In this document: piece by piece, positions 16,109-21,901 of the stretch
Layout: each line of letters opens with the position of its first letter
Position numbering within the stretch: the stretch's first letter is position 1
NCBI GenBank assembly: GCA_019120675.1
Contig: DWUQ01000113.1
Location: 1 to 21,901 of the forward strand
Origin: Candidatus Paenalcaligenes intestinipullorum
Lineage (GTDB): Bacteria; Pseudomonadota; Gammaproteobacteria; Burkholderiales; Burkholderiaceae_B
Direction: 5' to 3'
Length of the DNA: 21,901 nt
Notes under the pieces: generated by a model
Databases searched by the model: none
Told to the model about the DNA's origin: nothing
Seen by the model: the letters and a program-made list of their open reading frames with translations, nothing else
Made by a program: the position numbers and the translations under genes

Positions 16109-17476
16109 TTAAAGAATTTCAATACGGTTGCGGCCCAATTCTTTGGCTTGGTATAAAGCACGGTCCGCACGGCTGAGGCTTTGTGCGTAGTCGGGATGCC
16201 CATCGTATAAGGTCAGCCCCATACTGGCTGTGAGTTGAATCTGTTCGTTGCCACTTACTTTGAAGGGCTCACGACGGATCAGCTCTTGTAATGCAGTGGC
16301 AATCCGCAAAGCACTGTCACGGGTTACATCCACCAACAGCACCATAAACTCTTCGCCTCCTAAGCGAAATACATAGTCGCCAGCTCGACAGAAGCCATTT
16401 AGCAACTCGCCCATTTGGCGTAATACCGCATCGCCGCCTTCGTGGCCAAAGCGATCATTCACTTGTTTAAAATAATCCAAATCAATGGCGAGTAACGCAA
16501 AGCTGATGCCTCGATTGCGCGCATAGGCAACTTCCTTACCTAAAATAACGGGGAGATACTTACGCCCAAGTAAATGAGTTAAGGCATCTCGGCCTGACTC
16601 CAGCTCGTTACGCTGATCAAACAGCTCATCCATATTCATTTGAATAAGGCGCACCAATGTACGTAAACGCCTTAGGGTGCCCAACTGGTTCGCGTTATCA
16701 TTGAAAAAATCCGGCAAAACCTCGTTGTCTAGTTCGTCCAGCGTTTGTTGGATAATTTGGATATCGCGATTGCCTTGAAATGCATACGCGCCTTTATGGG
16801 CAAACCATAAACCAAAGTCAGAATCGTTGGCGCGGGGCAGGGCAGAGAGATCGGCACGTGAGGCCAGCTCGAACATAATCTGATTCTCCCAATCCAATAA
16901 CGCCGCACGCTGGCGGCCCCGTTCGGCAGCAGTATTGTGTACTGCGGCAAACACTCGATAGGATTCTTCTGAGCGTGACTTGCGATCGTAGGAAACAGAA
17001 TACGCGCGGCTCATAAACTCCATAGCAATGTCGATAGTCTCGTGGACATAACACAGAGCGATGGCGCGTTCGGCTGCCCCTAAAGCCGTTTGCGTTTCTA
17101 AAAGCTTACTAATCCTCAACTTAAGATAGCGTGCTCCCATCAACACTAAGTGTAGAGGTAAATCAATCCGTGCATGAACTTGACCCACATGATGTTGCAA
17201 CTCGACCAGCGCACGAAAATCGCTGCTTTCTTGGATAGAAAACAGCTCATGCAGCCATCGCGCCATAGAGGCGCTTAAGCGGTTGTGTACCACCTCATGG
17301 CTCAGAAAAGTACGGCCCGCTTTGTCTTGCATCATACGGGCATAGAAGTAGGCTGCTAAGGCGTGTTTTTCATCTTCGACTAAGCGCTCTACCACCAATC
17401 GCAAGTCGGAGGGGTAGGCCGCCAAAGACGTGCGCCAGCTGTCAGCGAGCTCAATAACTAAAGCTTTTTCAGGCAT
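16109..17476 (-). CDS. dosC: Globin-coupled heme oxygen-sensor diguanylate cyclase (BpeGReg/DosC type)
   Basis: Makes c-di-GMP from two GTP, with activity set by O2 on heme. It has 455 residues in the order globin sensor (about 1-165), a helical middle domain (about 170-295) and GGDEF (about 297-455). The globin part resembles E. coli DosC and Bordetella BpeGReg: proximal His101 in QVHARIDLP and a distal-pocket Tyr candidate in AAYFYARMM (Tyr43 or Tyr45). The middle domain has FGLWFAHKGAY, like DosC. The cyclase has LTHLLGRKYLP, DLDYFKQVNDRFGHEGGDA, active site GGEEF (373-377) and inhibitory site RAGD (364-367) five residues upstream, so catalysis and product feedback are expected. There is no membrane segment. 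It is divergent from ureD across the putative origin. The symbol follows the E. coli homologue. Confidence 0.9.
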   Translation of the reverse strand: MPEKALVIELADSWRTSLAAYPSDLRLVVERLVEDEKHALAAYFYARMMQDKAGRTFLSHEVVHNRLSASMARWLHELFSIQESSDFRALVELQHHVGQVHARIDLPLHLVLMGARYLKLRISKLLETQTALGAAERAIALCYVHETIDIAMEFMSRAYSVSYDRKSRSEESYRVFAAVHNTAAERGRQRAALLDWENQIMFELASRADLSALPRANDSDFGLWFAHKGAYAFQGNRDIQIIQQTLDELDNEVLPDFFNDNANQLGTLRRLRTLVRLIQMNMDELFDQRNELESGRDALTHLLGRKYLPVILGKEVAYARNRGISFALLAIDLDYFKQVNDRFGHEGGDAVLRQMGELLNGFCRAGDYVFRLGGEEFMVLLVDVTRDSALRIATALQELIRREPFKVSGNEQIQLTASMGLTLYDGHPDYAQSLSRADRALYQAKELGRNRIEIL

Positions 17477-17549
17477 GGGTCCACAACATTTAATAAGTAC
17501 TTCCTGATAATTCTAATCCAGACTGCCAGCCTTCACAGGATTTTTAAGC

Positions 17550-17766
17550 TGTGGGTAACCATTGGTGCAGTCAATCGTTTCATGTAAGGTGAGCCGCACT
17601 TATCTTGTGGGAGTGGTTAGGCTGTGAATAACCAGTCCAACCTTACTGCCTCCACGAAAAGATAAAGGTAAAAAGTTATCCTGTGCTTATACACAACTTA
17701 TACACGAACCCTTCCACAGAATAAGCTGTTGATAAGTCCTATTTTTTATAACTTGTGCACAAGTTA
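17550..17766. other. oriC: Candidate chromosomal replication origin (oriC): DnaA-box cluster
   Basis: Boxes compared with TTATCCACA: TGTGGGTAA 17550-17558, TGTGAATAA 17623-17631, TTATACACA 17687-17695 and TGTTGATAA 17727-17735 each differ at one base. TTATACACG 17698-17706 differs at two, as do the two overlapping TGTGCACAA half-sites in the palindrome at 17749-17766. A+T-rich stretches lie between them (for example 17657-17680 and 17738-17752). The DNA is non-coding, between divergent genes. Sampled lines show C over G on the plus strand to the left and G over C to the right, as expected when forks leave from here. I see no perfect box, and DnaA boxes also occur near dnaA, so this remains a strong candidate only. 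Confidence 0.65.
17749..17766. repeat. 18-bp perfect palindrome
   Basis: TAACTTGTGCACAAGTTA reads the same on both strands. It sits at the right end of the DnaA-box cluster and 140 bases before ureD. It could be the site of a dimeric regulator of the urease operon or of the diverging cyclase gene, or a part of the origin. Confidence 0.7.
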
Positions 17767-17769
17767 AAC

Positions 17770-17797
17770 TTGCCAAGGCAAACCAGACGCGTAAACT
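17770..17797 (+). promoter_or_regulatory. Candidate promoter of the urease operon
   Basis: TTGCCA (17770-17775) and TAAACT (17792-17797) are separated by 16 bases and lie directly after the 18-bp palindrome. A hairpin TAGCTAT/ATAGCTA (17808-17829) would fall in the leader. The consensus match is moderate, and there is no clear Shine-Dalgarno before ureD, so the assignment is weak. Confidence 0.25.
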
Positions 17798-17905
17798 AGT
17801 TGTATTGTAGCTATTTTCTTCGATAGCTATGCCTCGAATCCGTGCGGATCTTTCTTATGACGCCAGCAACGCGGGCATCATTGTGTACTCTCTTACTCCT
17901 CCGTT

Positions 17906-18760
17906 ATGAACGCGGCCTTTACGTCTTGGCAAGCCGAGCTGGCTTTGCAATTTTCTCGCCCCACTGCACAACGCAGTGTGTTGTCACGTCGTCATCACCA
18001 AGGTCCGTTACTCATTCAAAAGGCGCTCTATCCCGAAGGGCCGAGTATTTGCCATGTGACGCTTTTACACCCCCCCTCAGGCATTGCGGGGGGCGACGAA
18101 TTGCACATTGATATTCAGTTGCATGAGGGGGCGCATGCGGTACTCGCTAATACTGGGGCGACACGTTGGTACAAAGCCAATGGTCAACGCGCCAGCCAGC
18201 ATATTCACCTACAGGCAGCCTCTCAGAGCACCCTTGAATGGTTACCTTGTGAAAATTTATTATTTGAGCAAGCCAACGCTTACAGCACCACACATTTGCA
18301 CCTGACGTCGGGCGCGCGCAGTATAGGCTGGGAGTATTTCCAGTTAGGCAGCGTTTTACAAGACGGCAATTGGCTAGAAGGTCAGTTCTATAGCCAATTG
18401 GAGGTACAAATTGATGGGCAGTTGTTTTGGTTGGACCAAGCCGATTTCGACGCCCAAGACCCCATTCGCTTTAGCAGTAATGGGCTGCACCATTTTCCTA
18501 TGCACGGCACGTTATGGGCCTATGGGCCACCTTTAAGCGCTGACGATTACGAGCAATTTGCTCAAAGCTTACCGTGGAAAGCTGTGCTGCAAGCAGGCGT
18601 TACCCAATTGGTCGTTGATCCCCAACAAAGCCTGTATGTGGTGCGTGTACTGGCGAATCACGCCGAAGACGTTAAAGCTTTATTTATCCAACTGTGGCGC
18701 TGGCTGCGCCCCAGAATATTAAATACGCCTGCACAAGATTTACGCTTGTGGGCCACCTGA
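17906..18760 (+). CDS. ureD: Urease accessory protein UreD (UreH)
   Basis: Scaffold protein (284 residues) that binds the urease apoprotein and, with UreF and UreG, forms the complex delivering nickel and CO2 to the active site. The family pattern is clear: YPEGPSICHVTLLHPPSGIAGGDELHIDI, then HAVLANTGATRWYK and LEWLPCENLLFEQA, followed by GWEYFQLG (quoted in pieces). The ATG at 17906 is the first start after an in-frame stop at 17858. It lacks a Shine-Dalgarno; the bases before it (CTCCTCC) are in fact SD-complementary. It leads the operon, 21 bases before ureA, the common betaproteobacterial order. Confidence 0.95.
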   Translation: MNAAFTSWQAELALQFSRPTAQRSVLSRRHHQGPLLIQKALYPEGPSICHVTLLHPPSGIAGGDELHIDIQLHEGAHAVLANTGATRWYKANGQRASQHIHLQAASQSTLEWLPCENLLFEQANAYSTTHLHLTSGARSIGWEYFQLGSVLQDGNWLEGQFYSQLEVQIDGQLFWLDQADFDAQDPIRFSSNGLHHFPMHGTLWAYGPPLSADDYEQFAQSLPWKAVLQAGVTQLVVDPQQSLYVVRVLANHAEDVKALFIQLWRWLRPRILNTPAQDLRLWAT

Positions 18761-18781
18761 TTTTATTTTAGGACGACACAC

Positions 18782-19084
18782 ATGGAGTTAACGCCACGCG
18801 AACGTGACAAGCTTTTGATCTTTACCGCGGCCTTAGTGGCCGAGCGTCGTAAGGCACGAGGTCTCAAACTCAACTACCCCGAAGCGGTGGCTTATATTAC
18901 TGCCGCACTATTAGAAGGGGCACGCGATGGGCGCACCGTGGCTGAGCTCATGAATGACGGCACACAAATTCTCACGCGTGATGACGTAATGGAAGGCGTA
19001 CCCGAAATGATCCCAGATATCCAAGTCGAGGCCACCTTTCCCGATGGCACTAAGCTCGTCACGGTACACCATCCTATTCCTTAA
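18782..19084 (+). CDS. ureA: Urease subunit gamma
   Basis: Smallest structural subunit of the (alpha-beta-gamma)3 urease, which hydrolyses urea to ammonia and CO2. It has exactly 100 residues, the standard length. The sequence starts MELTPRERDKLLIFTAALVA and has LNYPEAVAYITAALLEGARDG and GVPEMIPDIQVEATFPDGTK in the expected places. An AGGACGA site precedes the ATG. ureB begins 27 bases after its stop. Confidence 0.98.
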   Translation: MELTPRERDKLLIFTAALVAERRKARGLKLNYPEAVAYITAALLEGARDGRTVAELMNDGTQILTRDDVMEGVPEMIPDIQVEATFPDGTKLVTVHHPIP

Positions 19085-19111
19085 TTGCTTTCTTATACTG
19101 GTAGACAGCGT

Positions 19112-19417
19112 ATGATTCCTGGCGAAATTTTTGCGGAAACGGGCGACTTAACCCTTAATGCTCATCGCGAGCGATTAGAGTTAACTGTGATCAATACAGG
19201 AGATCGTCCTATTCAAGTGGGCTCCCATTATCATTTTGCTGAAGCCAACCGTGCTTTAGAGTTTGATCGTGAGGCCGCCTTGGGCTTTCGTTTGGATATT
19301 CCCGCAGGCAATGCGATTCGTTTTGAACCGGGCCAGCGTCGAACCATACAGTTAATTACTGTGGCTGGGGAACGAAAAATCTTTGGCTTTCATGGCCGTG
19401 TCATGGGGGCACTATAA
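19112..19417 (+). CDS. ureB: Urease subunit beta
   Basis: Structural subunit of 101 residues when started at the ATG of 19112 (MIPGEIFAETGDLTLN), which matches the family start and length. The open frame extends to a TTG at 19085, giving nine extra residues, but the family does not have them and the TTG immediately follows the ureA stop without an RBS. Hallmarks are TVINTGDRPIQVGSHYHFAEAN, FDREAALGFRLDIPAG and FEPGQRRTIQL (quoted in pieces). ureC starts directly after its stop. No ureJ lies between ureB and ureC. Confidence 0.97.
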   Translation: MIPGEIFAETGDLTLNAHRERLELTVINTGDRPIQVGSHYHFAEANRALEFDREAALGFRLDIPAGNAIRFEPGQRRTIQLITVAGERKIFGFHGRVMGAL

Positions 19418-21133
19418 ATGGTTACGCTTTCTCGACAAGCTTATACCGAGCTGTATGGCCCCACCTTTGCCCACGGAAAAGGTGATCGTATACGCTTAGC
19501 CGATACCGACTTGATTGCGGAGGTTGAGTTCGACCACACCACCCATGGTGAGGAGGTCAAATTCGGTGGCGGCAAGGTCATTCGCGATGGCATGGGTCAA
19601 AGCATGCGCTTGGCGGCCGAAGTGGCCGATACCGTCATTACCAACGCGCTCATTGTTGATGCGGTCAGTGGCATTATTAAAGCCGATGTAGGAATTAAAA
19701 ACGGTTACATCAGTGGCATTGGCAAAGCAGGCAACCCCGATATCCAGCCCAATGTAACCATCATTATTGGTGCCAGCACCGAAATCATCGCTGGAGAAGG
19801 CTTAATCCTTACCGCTGGCGCCTTGGATACACACATCCATTTTATCTGTCCTCAGCAAGCCGACGAGGCACTCGCCACCGGCACCACCACCTTGATTGGA
19901 GGAGGGACGGGTCCTGCTACGGGCACCTTAGCCACCACCTCTACCCCTGGCGCGTGGCATATTGAGCATATGTTGCGCGCGCTCGACACCGTGCCCCTTA
20001 ATATTGGTTTATTTGGCAAAGGCAGCTCCAGCTCGCACGAAGCCTTACGCGAGCAAGTCCGTGCAGGCGCGATGGGTTTAAAAATTCACGAAGACTGGGC
20101 CAGTACCCCACAAGCCATTCGTACCTGTTTGGATGTGGCCGATGAGTTGGATGTACAGGTCGCCATCCACAGCGACACCTTAAACGAAGGCGGTTTTGTC
20201 GAGGATACCTTCAAAGCGTTTGAAGGGCGTACCATTCACTCATTTCATACCGAGGGCGCTGGGGGCGGCCACGCTCCCGATATTATCGTAGCCGCGGGTA
20301 TGCCCAATGTGTTACCCGCTTCCACCAATCCCACGATGCCTTATACCGTCAACACCATTGACGAGCATCTCGACATGGTGATGGTCTGCCATCATCTTAA
20401 TCCCGCCATTGCTGAAGATTTAGCCTTTGCGGAAAGCCGCATTCGTCGAGAAACCATCGCTGCGGAAGACGTGCTCCATGACTTAGGGGCGTTTTCTATT
20501 ATGAGCTCGGACTCGCAAGCCATGGGACGAGTGGGTGAAATTGTACTGCGCACGTGGCAAACCGCTGACAAAATGAAAAAGCAACGCGGCCCCCTTAAAG
20601 AAGACACCACCCGCAACGACAACGAACGTATTAAGCGCTTCATTGCTAAATACACCATTAACCCAGCGATTGCGCATGGGGTCAGTCATGTGGTGGGCTC
20701 AATTGAAGTAGGCAAGCTGGCCGATTTAGTGCTCTGGAAGCCCGCTTTTTTTGGTGTCAAAACCAATCTTGTTCTGAAAGGCGGCATGATCGCTTTAGCC
20801 AGCTTAGGTGATCCTGGTGCGTCCATTTCCACTCCTCAGCCAGTGTATAACCGCCCTATGTTTGGCTCCATGGGCTCTGCCATCAAAACCTCTCTAAATT
20901 TTGTGTCGAAAATTGCTGTGGAGCAGGGCAGTTTGCAGCACTTAGACTTAGTGAAGCCGTTAGTTGCAGTAAAAAATTGTCGAAACATTGGTAAGCAAGA
21001 CATGGTACGCAACAACTGGCTGCCTCGTATTACGGTCGATCCACAAACCTACCAAGTGATGGCCGACGACGAGTTACTCACATGTGAACCCGCCAAAGAG
21101 CTCGCTATGGCACAACGATATTTTCTTTTCTAG
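19418..21133 (+). CDS. ureC: Urease subunit alpha, nickel-containing catalytic subunit
   Basis: Catalytic subunit of 571 residues carrying the two-nickel centre. Every metal or catalytic residue is present at a constant offset of five from the Klebsiella numbering: His139 and His141 in DTHIHFICPQQ, carbamylated Lys222 and His224 in GLKIHEDW, His251 in AIHSDTLNEGG, His277 in HSFHTEGAGGGHAPD, and Asp365 in SSDSQAMGR. The flap has Cys324 in VMVCHHLNPAI. The ATG abuts the ureB stop, so the two are coupled. Length and motifs indicate an active enzyme, provided maturation proteins and nickel uptake exist; ureG is beyond the window edge if present. Confidence 0.99.
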   Translation: MVTLSRQAYTELYGPTFAHGKGDRIRLADTDLIAEVEFDHTTHGEEVKFGGGKVIRDGMGQSMRLAAEVADTVITNALIVDAVSGIIKADVGIKNGYISGIGKAGNPDIQPNVTIIIGASTEIIAGEGLILTAGALDTHIHFICPQQADEALATGTTTLIGGGTGPATGTLATTSTPGAWHIEHMLRALDTVPLNIGLFGKGSSSSHEALREQVRAGAMGLKIHEDWASTPQAIRTCLDVADELDVQVAIHSDTLNEGGFVEDTFKAFEGRTIHSFHTEGAGGGHAPDIIVAAGMPNVLPASTNPTMPYTVNTIDEHLDMVMVCHHLNPAIAEDLAFAESRIRRETIAAEDVLHDLGAFSIMSSDSQAMGRVGEIVLRTWQTADKMKKQRGPLKEDTTRNDNERIKRFIAKYTINPAIAHGVSHVVGSIEVGKLADLVLWKPAFFGVKTNLVLKGGMIALASLGDPGASISTPQPVYNRPMFGSMGSAIKTSLNFVSKIAVEQGSLQHLDLVKPLVAVKNCRNIGKQDMVRNNWLPRITVDPQTYQVMADDELLTCEPAKELAMAQRYFLF

Positions 21134-21140
21134 AGGCTTT

Positions 21141-21779
21141 ATGCGAATTTTTCAGACCCAACTTACAGCCGATCAGGTTGATACCAGCCAACGCCATAAT
21201 GCGCCTGTCGTTACCCTTAGCTTTGAAGACCGTCGGCGTGCGCGTCAACGCGTCCAACTGAACACTGGTGAAGAGGTGGGGATTGTGCTGCAAACTGGGC
21301 ACAGCCTCAACGATGGCGACTGGCTACAAGATAACAACGGCCAACTCATTATGGTGCGTGCTGCACAAGAAACCATATTGCGTGTGACTAGCCCCTCTAG
21401 CCACCAACTGATGCGAGCTGCCTACCATCTAGGTAATCGGCATGTCACTTTAGAAGTCGCCCCAAATTATTTGCAATTGGAATACGACCCTGTATTGGTA
21501 GATATGCTCAAACAGCTTGGAATGCTCCACGTGGAACAAGTGCAAGCCGCTTTCCAACCAGAAACTGGCGCCTACGGGGGCGGGCACAAGCATGGTCATG
21601 ACGAAAGCTTTGACGAAGACTACGCCTTAGCCCAAGCAGCGTATGCTGCGCATGATTCGCATTCTCACGAACATTCGCAACAGTCTTTACAGCAACCTTC
21701 TCATACCTCTGCTCCCCAACAGGGGGCGTCTGAAGAGGCCAAATCGGCCCCCCAACCGTCAGGCACGAATACGCCCTAG
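21141..21779 (+). CDS. ureE: Urease accessory protein UreE, nickel metallochaperone
   Basis: Nickel-binding chaperone that hands the metal to UreG. I start it at the ATG of 21141 (212 residues, MRIFQTQLTADQV), which has AGAGG 5 bases upstream and sits 7 bases after the ureC stop; the open frame reaches further left but only inside ureC. The conserved metal-site His96 is in RAAYHLGNRHV, at the same number as in Klebsiella UreE. The tail from about 146 is His-rich (GGGHKHGHDE, then HDSHSHEH; eight His between 149 and 188) and continues with a disordered Gln/Ser/Pro stretch of about 30 residues. Such tails bind extra nickel in some relatives. Confidence 0.96.
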   Translation: MRIFQTQLTADQVDTSQRHNAPVVTLSFEDRRRARQRVQLNTGEEVGIVLQTGHSLNDGDWLQDNNGQLIMVRAAQETILRVTSPSSHQLMRAAYHLGNRHVTLEVAPNYLQLEYDPVLVDMLKQLGMLHVEQVQAAFQPETGAYGGGHKHGHDESFDEDYALAQAAYAAHDSHSHEHSQQSLQQPSHTSAPQQGASEEAKSAPQPSGTNTP

Positions 21780-21803
21780 TCAATGGTTTTAAATTAATTT
21801 CCC

Positions 21804-21901
21804 ATGCAGCTGAATCCATCCCAACTGAGCGCCGTTTTACATTTATCGTCTTCGGTACTGCCGATTGGCGGCTACAGCTATTCTCAAGCCTTGGAAGGTG
21901 C
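21804..21901 (+). CDS. ureF: Urease accessory protein UreF, N-terminal part
   Basis: The frame from the ATG at 21804 runs off the right edge after 32 codons: MQLNPSQLSAVLHLSSSV then LPIGGYSYSQALEG. The LPIGG-[FY]-[ST]-[YH]-S motif is diagnostic of UreF, which bridges UreD and UreG in the maturation complex. It lies 24 bases after ureE, in the expected order. No strong Shine-Dalgarno is visible before it. Confidence 0.92.
   Translation, partial: MQLNPSQLSAVLHLSSSVLPIGGYSYSQALEG

Noticed and set aside
12533..17476. A novel defence or genomic-island cassette between mnmE and the urease operon
   Set aside because: The four genes are an MFS exporter, a DUF4105 protein, psd and a diguanylate cyclase; there is no integrase, toxin, nuclease or repeat boundary.
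17842..18111. An 89-codon plus-strand frame at the start of ureD
   Set aside because: It is out of frame with ureD, which is a complete and recognisable protein; the overlapping frame shows no family features.
19085..19111. TTG start for ureB giving nine extra residues
   Set aside because: UreB proteins begin MIPGE; the ATG at 19112 gives the standard 101 residues.
21084..21140. Upstream start for ureE inside ureC
   Set aside because: The ATG at 21141 has an AGAGG site and matches UreE starts; the earlier one lies in ureC coding sequence.

Overview
The window looks like the chromosomal replication-origin neighbourhood of a betaproteobacterium, most likely in the Alcaligenaceae (Burkholderiales). 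That placement is inferred from four things: dnaA-dnaN-gyrB with no recF, the rpmH-rnpA-yidD-yidC-mnmE block, an RpmH and DnaN start typical of Burkholderiales, and a globin-coupled diguanylate cyclase that aligns by memory with BpeGReg/DosC. Base composition is near half G+C. No phage, plasmid, IS transposase, CRISPR, tRNA or rRNA is visible.

Layout. (1) 1-2796: the start of a MipA/OmpV outer-membrane protein (minus strand, cut by the window edge) is divergent from a FepA/BfeA-type ferric-enterobactin receptor that has a Fur-box-like upstream region and a strong terminator. (2) 2797-3080: a non-coding 186-bp element bounded by perfect 25-bp inverted repeats lies between two convergent genes. 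(3) 3081-8180: gyrB, dnaN and dnaA on the minus strand, read from dnaA towards gyrB. (4) 8181-8400: the divergent dnaA/rpmH regulatory region with two perfect DnaA boxes. (5) 8401-12519: rpmH, rnpA, yidD, yidC and mnmE on the plus strand, covering RNA maturation, membrane-protein insertion and tRNA modification. (6) 12533-17476: on the minus strand, an O2-sensing diguanylate cyclase, then phosphatidylserine decarboxylase, a DUF4105 (Lnb-like) membrane protein and an MFS exporter. (7) 17477-17905: a 429-bp divergent intergenic region with a cluster of near-consensus DnaA boxes. (8) 17906-21901: a urease operon ureD-ureA-ureB-ureC-ureE-ureF, cut by the window edge inside ureF.

The most interesting reading is that 17477-17905, not the dnaA promoter, is the chromosomal origin (oriC). 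It holds at least four boxes with one mismatch to TTATCCACA, weaker boxes and an 18-bp palindrome. In hand-counted lines the plus strand is C-rich to its left, in genes of either orientation, and G-rich to its right. If so, the origin sits between a gas-sensing c-di-GMP synthase and a urease operon, about 9 kb from dnaA, rather than beside mnmG as in many proteobacteria. The second item worth following is the 186-bp palindromic element after gyrB. Most other content is well-known housekeeping; I see no new defence or mobile system.
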